Below, piece by piece: positions 1-4,858 of a DNA stretch of 8,676 nucleotides. Source of the DNA: Sulfurimonas sp. (GTDB lineage: Bacteria; Campylobacterota; Campylobacteria; Campylobacterales; Sulfurimonadaceae); assembly GCA_027083475.1 (NCBI GenBank), contig JALWON010000039.1, positions 1-8,676 on the forward strand. Direction: 5' to 3'. The notes under the pieces were generated by a model. That model was not told the DNA's origin, made no database searches, and saw nothing but the letters and a program-made list of their open reading frames with translations. The stretch's first letter is position 1, and every line of letters starts with the position of its first letter. Made by a program: the position numbers and the translations under genes.

Positions 1-426
1 GATTGGAGCCATCCATGTAGCAGCAAGCATACCAAGAAGTTCTTCACGACCAGGAAGTTTAGCAAATGCTTCGATTTTCGCTATGTCTGCAGGTTCTTTA
101 TCTAGGTAACCAGCTTTAATAACAAATTGTTCATTATCTTTAGCAAAATCTGCAGATATTTTTGCAGCAGAGATAACATCATCAGACCAAATAAAAATAT
201 TTGTGTCTTTGATTTCAACACCGCTCATACCCGCATTATTTAATGCGATTGTTGCTAAAGTATTCTTTACAACCTGAACACTTGTGTCTTTTGCTTTCGC
301 AGCTTTTCTTAACACTTCAAGTTTGTCAACAGTTAAGCCTTTGTAGTCACATATAACTACAGCAGTTGTGTTTTCAAACGCAGCTGTTAAGTCAGCTATT
401 ACTTCAGCTTTTTTTGACTTTAACAT
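1..426 (-). CDS. rplJ: 50S ribosomal protein L10, 3' end cut off by the window
   Basis: This encodes the first 142 residues of L10, the stalk-base protein that anchors the L7/L12 dimers on the large subunit and recruits translation GTPases. The frame is open to the window edge. The start MLKSKKAEVIADL, the DYKGLTVDKLEVLRKA stretch near residues 27-42 and VVKNTLATIAL near residues 54-64 are typical of the family. The later PGREELLGMLAA near residues 127-138 matches the L10 core just before the helix that binds L7/L12. The usual length is about 160-170 aa, so only the L7/L12-binding C-terminus is missing. A strong Shine-Dalgarno AAAGGAGA lies at 431-438, a few bases before the ATG. The gene follows rplA after a long structured spacer, as in the standard rplKAJL order, and rplL should be next beyond the left edge. 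Confidence 0.97.
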   Translation of the reverse strand, partial: MLKSKKAEVIADLTAAFENTTAVVICDYKGLTVDKLEVLRKAAKAKDTSVQVVKNTLATIALNNAGMSGVEIKDTNIFIWSDDVISAAKISADFAKDNEQFVIKAGYLDKEPADIAKIEAFAKLPGREELLGMLAATWMAPI

Positions 427-554
427 ATTTTCTCCTTTCCAGACATAACTTCAAGAGGGGCGAGAAAGGCCCGATTAAGCTCACTACCAACACGGTAGAT
501 ACCCCCAACTATCTTTAGTCCAAGTAAATTCAGATTTCCAAAAACATGAAAATC
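427..554 (-). promoter_or_regulatory. Structured rplJ leader, probable L10 autoregulatory leader
   Basis: Within the 192-base rplA-rplJ gap, the rplJ-proximal part can fold into several short stems. These are GATTTTC/GGAAATC (7 bp including one G-U, 533-554), CTACC/GGTAG with a 5-base loop (484-498), and GGGC/GCCC with a 7-base loop (458-472), the last about 20 bases before the Shine-Dalgarno. In many bacteria the mRNA ahead of rplJ is bound by L10-(L12)4 to repress rplJL translation. Position and structure fit that role here, but I did not match a covariance model. The assignment is therefore by context, and the exact limits are approximate. Confidence 0.5.
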
Positions 555-586
555 TTTAGTTAAATATACACCTATACTTAACTAAA
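555..586 (-). repeat. 32-base long-stem hairpin in the rplA-rplJ spacer
   Basis: TTTAGTTAA and TTAACTAAA form perfect 9-bp arms. In the minus-strand RNA the stem continues through one G-U pair and four A-U pairs, giving 14 bp around a 4-base GGTG loop. It sits between the rplA stop-codon hairpin and the rplJ leader stems. It is followed in the transcript by GATTTTC rather than a clean U-tract, so it is not a textbook terminator. It may be an mRNA processing or stability element, or part of the leader. Confidence 0.6.
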
Positions 587-597
587 AAATTTCAATA

Positions 598-627
598 ATT
601 AAATAAACGCAAAAGCGCTTATTTAAT
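598..627 (-). terminator. Hairpin enclosing the rplA stop codon (attenuator or mRNA 3'-end candidate)
   Basis: In the minus-strand RNA, ATTAAATAAGCGC pairs with GCGTTTATTTAAT around a UUUU loop. That is 13 bp with a single G-U. The 5' arm contains the last sense codons and the TAA stop of rplA. The nearest U-run (six Ts) starts about 11 bases past the stem, so it is not a standard intrinsic terminator. The same design is found at the end of tuf (2980-3011). It could reduce read-through into rplJ or mark an RNase processing site; the structure is plain but its function is inferred. Confidence 0.55.
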
Positions 628-1311
628 ATCTGCTAATTCTACTACATCAAGCTTTACAGCTGGACTCATAGTTAAACTAAGAGCAGCATTTTTGATATAG
701 CGTCCTTTTGCAGAAGCTGGTTTTTGTTTGTTGATAGCAACAACAAATGCACTGAGATTTTCAGCAATTTGCTCTGCACCAAAAGAAGCTTTTCCAATCC
801 CTGCATGGATATTCCCTTTTTTATCAACACGGAAGTTTACTTGACCACCTTTTACATTGCTAATAGCTTTGGCAACATCTGGCGTTACTGTTCCAGTTTT
901 TGGGTTAGGCATTAAACCTTTTGGCCCTAAAATACGACCAATTTGTCCAACAAGTCCCATACAATCAGGTGCTGCAACAACAACATCAAAGTTAAATACA
1001 CCCTCTTTGATTTGTGCTACTAAGTCATCAGTTCCAACAATATCAGCTCCAGCTGCTTTTGCTTCATCTGCTTTTGCACCTTTAGCAAATACAGCGACAC
1101 GAACAGTTTTTCCTGTGCCGTGAGGAAGAACAATTGCACCACGTACCATTTGATCAGCATGGCGAGGATCTACATTTAAATTCATTGCAATTTCAACTGT
1201 TTCGTCAAACTTTGCACTTTTTAAATCTTTTACAGTTGCAGAAGCTTCTGAAACTGTGTATGATTTAGTATTATCAATTTTTTCTACTAATTGTTTGTAT
1301 CTTTTACTCAT
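619..1311 (-). CDS. rplA: 50S ribosomal protein L1
   Basis: This encodes 230 residues, the normal L1 length. L1 forms the mobile stalk next to the E site that helps release deacylated tRNA, and in many bacteria it represses its own rplKA mRNA. The family signature GRILGPKGLMPNPKTGTVT is present near residues 129-147, with FDETVEIAMNLNVDPRHADQMVRG near residues 35-58. The frame is open nine codons further upstream, but I chose the MSKRYKQL start. It matches the usual L1 N-terminus and has GGAG eight bases upstream, whereas the longer start adds an atypical leader. The gene lies 65 bases after rplK. That gap contains a weak CCACA/TGTGG pairing (1335-1358), which I do not assign. The stop codon lies in a strong hairpin (598-627). 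Confidence 0.98.
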   Translation of the reverse strand: MSKRYKQLVEKIDNTKSYTVSEASATVKDLKSAKFDETVEIAMNLNVDPRHADQMVRGAIVLPHGTGKTVRVAVFAKGAKADEAKAAGADIVGTDDLVAQIKEGVFNFDVVVAAPDCMGLVGQIGRILGPKGLMPNPKTGTVTPDVAKAISNVKGGQVNFRVDKKGNIHAGIGKASFGAEQIAENLSAFVVAINKQKPASAKGRYIKNAALSLTMSPAVKLDVVELADIK

Positions 1312-1376
1312 TACAAATCTCCATATTAATTCTGCCACATCATTTTAAATCACTGTGGTCGATGATTGGTGTAAAA

Positions 1377-1802
1377 CTAGTCTACTATATCAATACCCAT
1401 TGAACGTGCTGAACCAGCTAAAGTGTTTGCTGCCATTTCAACATCATCTGTATTTAAATCTTCTATTTTTTGATTGACAACTTCCATCAATTGTGCACGA
1501 GTAATTTTTCCAACTTTATTTTTCAGTGGATTATCCGTACCTTTTTTCAGTCCTGCTGCTTTCATAAGAAGTGCAGATGCCGGTGGTTGTTTTGTGATAA
1601 AAGAAAAACTTCTATCTGAATACACAGTAATCACAACTGGAACTTTAAATCCCATTTTATCTTTTGTTTTTTCATTAAATGATTTACAAAACTCCATGAT
1701 GTTCACACCACGTTGTCCGAGTGCAGGTCCTACTGGTGGTGCCGGGTTAGCTTTACCAGCTTCAATTTGTAGCTTGATATAATCCATGACTTTTTTTGCC
1801 AT
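1377..1802 (-). CDS. rplK: 50S ribosomal protein L11
   Basis: This is full-length L11 (141 aa), which with 23S rRNA forms the GTPase-associated centre and is needed for RelA-type stringent-response sensing where that exists. The proline-rich N-terminal hinge PPVGPALGQRGVNIMEF (residues 22-38), KQPPAS (about 71-76) and the C-terminal rRNA-binding segment TLAGSARSMGI (about 127-137) are all intact. The Shine-Dalgarno AAGGAC precedes the ATG. The gene starts 26 bases after the nusG stop and is followed by rplA, so it is almost certainly cotranscribed with both. Confidence 0.98.
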   Translation of the reverse strand: MAKKVMDYIKLQIEAGKANPAPPVGPALGQRGVNIMEFCKSFNEKTKDKMGFKVPVVITVYSDRSFSFITKQPPASALLMKAAGLKKGTDNPLKNKVGKITRAQLMEVVNQKIEDLNTDDVEMAANTLAGSARSMGIDIVD

Positions 1803-1828
1803 TTTTTGTCCTTTTTATGAATTTAAAT

Positions 1829-2356
1829 TTATATAATTTTTTCGACTTGGGAGTACGAAATATCTACCGGAGTCGCACGCCCAAAGATCGAAACATTGAG
1901 TTTTAAAGTACCATGTTCTAAGTCATACTCATCCACAGTACCTGTAAAGTTCGCGAATGGTCCATCAATAATACGAACCGTTTCTCCATTATCAAAAAAT
2001 ACTTTTGGTTTTGGTGCTGCACGGTTGTTCACACGATCTAAAATTACATTAATATCGTGTTCACTAAGTGGTGTTGGTCTATTCCCCTCACCAATAAAAC
2101 CAGAGACCTTTGGTACTGACTGGATTAAATGCTGGATCTCTGTGTTGAGTTCCATTTTTGCAAACACATACCCAGAGTATAAAGAGCGTTCACTTACTTT
2201 CTTTTTACCCTCTTTCACTTCAATCACATCTTCTGTTGGAACAATCACTTCTGTGATAAATTCCTGAAGACCCATCTCTTCAATCATGTTATAGATTGCA
2301 TCTCTTACTTGTCTATCACTACCATAAGTTTGAATAGAGTACCATTGTTGTGCCAT
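1829..2356 (-). CDS. nusG: Transcription termination/antitermination factor NusG
   Basis: This encodes 175 residues, the normal length for a two-domain NusG. The NGN domain (about residues 1-110) starts WYSIQTYGSDRQVRDAI and carries the typical SLYSGYVFAKMEL and VPKVSGFIG stretches; it binds the RNA polymerase clamp. A linker leads to the KOW domain (about 120-175), with GETVRIIDGPFANFTGTV, which contacts Rho or ribosomal protein S10. There is no extra inserted domain. Its ribosome binding site AGGGAG overlaps the end of secE, and the two genes are 11 bases apart, consistent with translational coupling in the conserved secE-nusG pair. Confidence 0.98.
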   Translation of the reverse strand: MAQQWYSIQTYGSDRQVRDAIYNMIEEMGLQEFITEVIVPTEDVIEVKEGKKKVSERSLYSGYVFAKMELNTEIQHLIQSVPKVSGFIGEGNRPTPLSEHDINVILDRVNNRAAPKPKVFFDNGETVRIIDGPFANFTGTVDEYDLEHGTLKLNVSIFGRATPVDISYSQVEKII

Positions 2357-2367
2357 ATCGCTACTCC

Positions 2368-2547
2368 CTAACCTAAAATTGCTGATACTACAGAAGACAT
2401 AAGTAAGTCAACTAAAGCTAAAAATGCAGCGACAACAGTTACCACAATAATCACTGCTATATAAGCTTGTTTTACTTGACCTTTTGTAGGAAAGATAACC
2501 TTGCTTAATTCTAATTTTGCATTATGTATATGTTTACTTAAATCCAT
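2368..2547 (-). CDS. secE: Preprotein translocase subunit SecE, short form
   Basis: This small gene encodes 59 residues beginning MDLSKHIHNAKLELSKVIFPTKGQVKQ. It is followed by one hydrophobic membrane segment of about 20-25 residues (AYIAVIIVVTVVAAFLALVD onward). This is the minimal single-span SecE found in most bacteria, unlike the three-span E. coli protein. The amphipathic helix with the E-L-x-K-V-x-(F/W)-P-(T/S) pattern is the conserved SecE signature that clamps SecY. The location immediately before nusG confirms the call. An AGGAAAG ribosome binding site lies about ten bases before the ATG, and a candidate promoter lies at 2576-2581. Confidence 0.95.
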   Translation of the reverse strand: MDLSKHIHNAKLELSKVIFPTKGQVKQAYIAVIIVVTVVAAFLALVDLLMSSVVSAILG

Positions 2548-2575
2548 CTCTTACTTTCCTAAAATTTGTTCATTG

Positions 2576-2581
2576 ATTATA
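2576..2581 (-). promoter_or_regulatory. Candidate secE promoter, -10 TATAAT
   Basis: On the minus strand a perfect TATAAT sits in an AT-rich context (TTTATATATAATCAA) 28 bases before the secE ATG. No -35 consensus is visible, as is usual for the vegetative sigma factor in Campylobacterota. Transcription starting a few bases downstream would give a leader of about 20 bases and could feed secE-nusG-rplKA independently of the upstream tuf/tRNA transcript. Confidence 0.5.
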
Positions 2582-2599
2582 TATAAAGCTCGTAAGCAT

Positions 2600-2710
2600 C
2601 ATATAAAATAAATGTTAGTGGCAGGCGTGGAGGGACTCGAACCCCCAACACCCGGATTTGGAATCCGGTGCTCTACCATTGGAGCTACACGCCTAGCTAT
2701 ACTTTATATG
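2600..2710 (-). repeat. 8-bp inverted repeat bracketing tRNA-Trp
   Basis: CATATAAA at 2600-2607 and TTTATATG at 2703-2710 are perfect complements lying close to both ends of tRNA-Trp. In the precursor RNA they could pair and hold the tRNA on a short stalk. A second ATATAAAG at 2581-2588 can compete for the same distal arm (CTTTATAT, 2702-2709). The arms are AT-rich and short, so chance pairing is possible. The stronger case at tRNA-Thr(GGT) makes it worth recording. Confidence 0.35.
2619..2694 (-). tRNA. trnW: tRNA-Trp (anticodon CCA)
   Basis: This is a 76-base cloverleaf with encoded 3' CCA. The acceptor AGGCGTG/CACGCCT is fully paired and the discriminator is G. The anticodon stem CCGGA/TCCGG encloses the loop TTCCAAA, so the anticodon is CCA, reading UGG. 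The T-loop is TTCGAGT. It lies between rpmG and secE, as in several non-enteric bacteria where tRNA-Trp precedes secE. Confidence 0.98.
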
Positions 2711-2760
2711 TTACAAGGAACAAAGTCCCTTGTAACAGCAAGGACAAAATTGTCCTTTGC
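2711..2760 (-). repeat. Two tandem look-alike hairpins between rpmG and tRNA-Trp
   Basis: In the minus-strand RNA the first-read hairpin (2738-2760) has AAGGACA/UGUCCUU arms. The second (2711-2735) pairs UUACAAGGGAC with GUUCCUUGUAA over a three-base loop, 11 bp with one G-U. The two share the AAGGnAC...GT(T)CCTTG core and are separated by two bases. They lie in the 113-base rpmG-tRNA-Trp gap and lack a following U-tract. They could be processing signals separating the mRNA from the tRNA, or a small palindromic repeat family scattered in the genome. The structure is clear; the role is unknown. Confidence 0.6.
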
Positions 2761-2807
2761 AATCCCCTAAAGCTACAAAAGTAAACTTTTTGAGAATTTA
2801 ATTGAAA

Positions 2808-2960
2808 TTACAGTTTCATCTCTTTATGAACTGTATGCTCACGACAAAATTTACAGTATTTTTTTACTGAAAATTTTTCTGTATGAGTCTTTTTATTTTT
2901 AGTTGTGTGATAGTTACGTCTTGTACATTTCTCACAACCTAAGTGAATTGCTTCTCTCAT
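2808..2960 (-). CDS. rpmG: 50S ribosomal protein L33, zinc-binding type
   Basis: This 50-residue protein starts MREAIHLGCEKC. It has four cysteines as two CxxC pairs (C9/C12 and C36/C39), the zinc-ribbon of the C+ form of L33, a small large-subunit protein near the E site. The intervening TRRNYHTTKNKKT is typical, and the C-terminus HTVHKEMKL matches the family. The Shine-Dalgarno AAAGG (2968-2972) lies about seven bases before the ATG. It can pair weakly with an upstream CCTT (2976-2979). The gene follows tuf by 42 bases with a strong hairpin between them. Confidence 0.97.
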   Translation of the reverse strand: MREAIHLGCEKCTRRNYHTTKNKKTHTEKFSVKKYCKFCREHTVHKEMKL

Positions 2961-2979
2961 TTATAAACCTTTTATAAGG

Positions 2980-3011
2980 ATTAAATAAATCGCAAAAGCG
3001 ACTTATTTAAT
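2980..3011 (-). terminator. Hairpin enclosing the tuf stop codon
   Basis: In the minus-strand RNA, ATTAAATAAGTCGC pairs with GCGATTTATTTAAT around a UUUU loop, 14 bp with one G-U. The 5' arm contains the last two sense codons (ATT AAA) and the TAA of tuf. No U-tract follows; the transcript continues straight to the rpmG ribosome binding site. This closely resembles the hairpin at the rplA stop (598-627). It is best read as an mRNA 3'-end, processing or attenuation element that lets the very abundant tuf message be separated from rpmG. Confidence 0.6.
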
Positions 3012-4202
3012 GATCTCTGCAACAACACCAGCACCAACAGTTCTACCACCCTCACGGATAGCGAAGTTAGTACCTTGTTCCATTGCAATTGGGTGAATTA
3101 ATTCAGCAGTAATACTTACATTATCACCTGGCATAACCATCTCAGTACCTTCTGGTAAAGTGATTGCACCTGTAACATCTGTTGTACGTACATAGAATTG
3201 TGGACGGTAACCATTGAAGAATGGAGTATGACGACCACCTTCATCTTTACTTAGTACATAAATTTCAGCTGTAAAAGTTGTATGTGGAGTAATTGTACCT
3301 GGTTTACAAAGTACTTGACCACGCTCAACTTCATCTTTACCGATACCACGAACAAGAAGACCACAGTTATCACCTGCTTCACCTTGTTCCATCTCTTTAC
3401 GGAACATTTCAACACCAGTAATAGTAGTTTTTTGTGTATCTCTGATACCTACGATTTCTACTTCTTCACCAACTTTAATCACACCACGTTCGATACGTCC
3501 AGTAACAACTGTACCACGACCAGAGATTGAGAAAACATCCTCAACAGGCATTAAGAAATCTTTATCAGTTTCACGCGCTGGCTCAGGAATATATGCATCT
3601 ACTTCAGCCATAAGCTTTTTGATTTTTTCTGACCACTCACCAAGAGTACCAGTTTTTGCTTCTTCAAGTGCTTGAAGTGCAGAACCAGCTACGATTGGAG
3701 TATCGTCACCTGGGAAATCATACATATCAAGAAGTTCACGAATTTCCATCTCTACAAGTTCCATTAACTCTTCATCATCAACCATATCTTCTTTGTTCAT
3801 GAAAACAACGATATATGGAACACCAACTTGCTTAGAAAGAAGAATGTGCTCACGAGTTTGTGGCATTGGGCCATCCGCTGCAGAAACAACAAGAATTGCA
3901 CCATCCATTTGTGCAGCACCTGTAATCATGTTCTTAACATAATCCGCGTGACCTGGACAGTCAACATGTGCATAGTGGCGAGTATCTGTTTCGTACTCAA
4001 CGTGTGAAGTAGCGATAGTGATACCACGCTCTCTTTCTTCAGGAGCATTATCAATTTGATCATAATCCATAAGTTGAGCATCATTGCTCACTGCTAATAC
4101 TGCAGTAATTGCAGCTGTAAGTGTTGTTTTACCGTGGTCAACGTGTCCAATAGTACCGATGTTAACATGCGGTTTCGTACGTTCAAACTTTTCTTTTGCC
4201 AT
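3003..4202 (-). CDS. tuf: Elongation factor Tu
   Basis: This encodes 399 residues, the GTPase that delivers aminoacyl-tRNA to the ribosomal A site. The GTP-binding motifs are intact: G1 GHVDHGKT (19-26), switch I with the GITIAT segment (60-65), G3 DCPGH (81-85) and G4 NKED (136-139). Domain 2 carries EDVFSISGRGTVVTGRIERG, and domain 3 ends in REGGRTVGAGVVAEIIK. NKED replaces the NKCD of E. coli EF-Tu, a variant I associate with Campylobacterota. The start MAKEKFERTKPHVNIGTIGH is standard, and GGAG lies nine to ten bases upstream. Four tRNA genes precede it, as at the tufB locus, and it has its own candidate promoter at 4238-4243. Whether a second tuf copy exists cannot be seen here. Confidence 0.99.
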   Translation of the reverse strand: MAKEKFERTKPHVNIGTIGHVDHGKTTLTAAITAVLAVSNDAQLMDYDQIDNAPEERERGITIATSHVEYETDTRHYAHVDCPGHADYVKNMITGAAQMDGAILVVSAADGPMPQTREHILLSKQVGVPYIVVFMNKEDMVDDEELMELVEMEIRELLDMYDFPGDDTPIVAGSALQALEEAKTGTLGEWSEKIKKLMAEVDAYIPEPARETDKDFLMPVEDVFSISGRGTVVTGRIERGVIKVGEEVEIVGIRDTQKTTITGVEMFRKEMEQGEAGDNCGLLVRGIGKDEVERGQVLCKPGTITPHTTFTAEIYVLSKDEGGRHTPFFNGYRPQFYVRTTDVTGAITLPEGTEMVMPGDNVSITAELIHPIAMEQGTNFAIREGGRTVGAGVVAEIIK

Positions 4203-4237
4203 AGTGTTCTCCGACTTTAATTTTGAATTGAAATGGA

Positions 4238-4243
4238 ATTATA
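4238..4243 (-). promoter_or_regulatory. tuf promoter, -10 TATAAT
   Basis: On the minus strand, TTTTTGGGTATAATTCC places a perfect -10 box 35 bases before the tuf ATG, giving a leader of roughly 28 bases. No -35 hexamer is visible, but a T-run precedes the box, the usual picture in Campylobacterota. It begins just past the 3' arm of the inverted repeat around tRNA-Thr(GGT), so tuf can be driven separately from the tRNA transcript. Confidence 0.7.
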
Positions 4244-4249
4244 CCCAAA

Positions 4250-4400
4250 AATCATTCAATTATTGCTTAAAGATTGCAATTTCTTTTCAAATGGTGCTGA
4301 CGGTGGGAATTGAACCCACGGCCTCTTCCTTACCAAGGAAGTGCTCTACCCCTGAGCCACGACAGCAATAGAGCATGTAGTAAGCAATAATTGAATAATT
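4250..4400 (-). repeat. 16-20 bp inverted repeat bracketing tRNA-Thr(GGT)
   Basis: ATTCAATTATTGCTTA (4254-4269) and TAAGCAATAATTGAAT (4381-4396) are perfect 16-bp complements. After one mismatch the match runs on for three more bases on the outside (19 of 20; 4250-4269 with 4381-4400). The arms lie 22 bases from the mature 3' end and 14 bases from the mature 5' end of tRNA-Thr(GGT). In the precursor they can close a long double-stranded stalk below the tRNA, like the RNase III stems around rRNAs. Part of the 3' arm (ATTGC, 4262-4266) can alternatively pair with a local GCAAT at 4276-4280. Confidence 0.75.
4292..4366 (-). tRNA. trnT: tRNA-Thr (anticodon GGT)
   Basis: This is a 75-base cloverleaf with encoded CCA and discriminator A. 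The anticodon stem CTTCC/GGAAG encloses TTGGTAA, so the anticodon is GGT, reading ACC and ACU. The D-loop is short and the T-loop is TTCAATT. The acceptor arm GCTGTCG/CGTCAGC has one non-Watson-Crick position, a U-U at 5-68; the other four tRNAs here have fully paired acceptors. It lies directly upstream of tuf, like thrT before tufB in E. coli, and is bracketed by a long inverted repeat. Confidence 0.96.
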
Positions 4401-4457
4401 CTTTTTTCTATATTAGTTTTTTGTGATTAGATTTTTTCTGTACGAAGTAAGTGATGA

Positions 4458-4463
4458 ATTATA
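4458..4463 (-). promoter_or_regulatory. Candidate promoter in the tRNA-Gly/tRNA-Thr(GGT) spacer
   Basis: A TATAAT (context GAAGTATAATTC) lies in the 124-base spacer between tRNA-Gly and tRNA-Thr(GGT), the longest gap in the tRNA cluster. The surrounding GAAGT can pair with ACTTC on either side (4444-4449 with 4462-4467, or 4463-4467 with 4476-4480). The element may therefore be a secondary promoter for tRNA-Thr(GGT) or part of a fold downstream of tRNA-Gly. No -35 is clear. Confidence 0.35.
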
Positions 4464-4490
4464 CTTCAGCTTCCAGAAGTTTTTGTTCAA

Positions 4491-4566
<76 letters not shown>

Positions 4567-4577
4567 AGCTTCATTGA

Positions 4578-4662
4578 TGGTGGTGAGAGGAGGAGTCGAA
4601 CCTCCGAACCCATAGGGAGCAGATTTACAGTCTGCCGTCGTTGGCCACTTGACTATCTCACC
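4578..4662 (-). tRNA. trnY: tRNA-Tyr (anticodon GTA)
   Basis: This is an 85-base class II tRNA with encoded CCA. The acceptor GGTGAGA/TCTCACC is fully paired and the discriminator is A. The anticodon stem GCAGA/TCTGC encloses CTGTAAA, so the anticodon is GTA. A long variable arm (CCC-TAT-GGG) is present, as expected for bacterial tRNA-Tyr. The 63-base spacer before it (4663-4725) holds a small palindrome, AGATTTTTTAAAATCT at 4670-4685, which may form a weak processing stem. Confidence 0.98.
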
Positions 4663-4725
4663 ACTTTTTAGATTTTTTAAAATCTCTTATCTGGTCTAAC
4701 ACTGTTTCTAATATTCAAATTTCAA

Positions 4726-4802
4726 TGGTGCCGACACGAGGATTTGAACCCCGGGCCTGCTGATTACAAATCAGCTGCTCTAGCCAACTGAGCTATGTCG
4801 GC
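4726..4802 (-). tRNA. trnT: tRNA-Thr (anticodon TGT)
   Basis: This is a 77-base cloverleaf with encoded CCA, fully paired acceptor GCCGACA/TGTCGGC and discriminator A. The anticodon stem GCTGA/TCAGC encloses TTTGTAA, so the anticodon is TGT, reading ACA and ACG. It is the first gene of the Thr-Tyr-Gly-Thr-tuf cluster and starts about 10 bases after the predicted start site of a fully consensus promoter (4820-4848). Confidence 0.98.
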
Positions 4803-4819
4803 ATCGAAATTGAGCCAGA

Positions 4820-4848
4820 ATTATAGTCCAAACAAACTTTAATGTCAA
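4820..4848 (-). promoter_or_regulatory. Full-consensus sigma-70 promoter of the tRNA-tuf cluster
   Basis: Read on the minus strand, this has TTGACA, a 17-base spacer and TATAAT, a perfect match to the vegetative consensus in both boxes and spacing. The box lies 18-23 bases before tRNA-Thr(TGT), so the transcript should have a very short 5' leader. It starts just ten bases after the stop codon of the upstream phosphodiesterase gene, with no terminator between, so low-level read-through from that gene is possible. Confidence 0.9.
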
Positions 4849-4858
4849 GGGGTTTTGA

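Noticed and set aside
1312..1338. Nine-codon N-terminal extension of rplA
   Set aside because: It adds MAELIWRFV ahead of the conserved L1 start. GGAG, needed as the ribosome binding site of the MSKRYKQL start, lies inside the extension, and no good site precedes the longer start.
1335..1358. CCACA/TGTGG pairing in the rplK-rplA gap as an L1 operator
   Set aside because: It is only five pairs with a 14-base loop. I could not match it to the known L1-binding motif, and no support beyond position was found.
1474..1782. Plus-strand open frame antisense to rplK, and similar frames antisense to rplA, nusG, tuf and the phosphodiesterase gene
   Set aside because: All are mirror frames of clearly coding sequence, without domain-like composition or ribosome binding sites.
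2777..2790. AAAAGT-AA-ACTTTT palindrome downstream of rpmG as an intrinsic terminator
   Set aside because: The stem is only six AT-rich pairs with a two-base loop and no following U-tract on the transcribed strand, so it is too weak to call.
4084..4371. Plus-strand open frame spanning the tuf start and tRNA-Thr(GGT)
   Set aside because: It is antisense to the highly conserved EF-Tu N-terminus and runs through a tRNA. It has no family resemblance and no reason to be coding.
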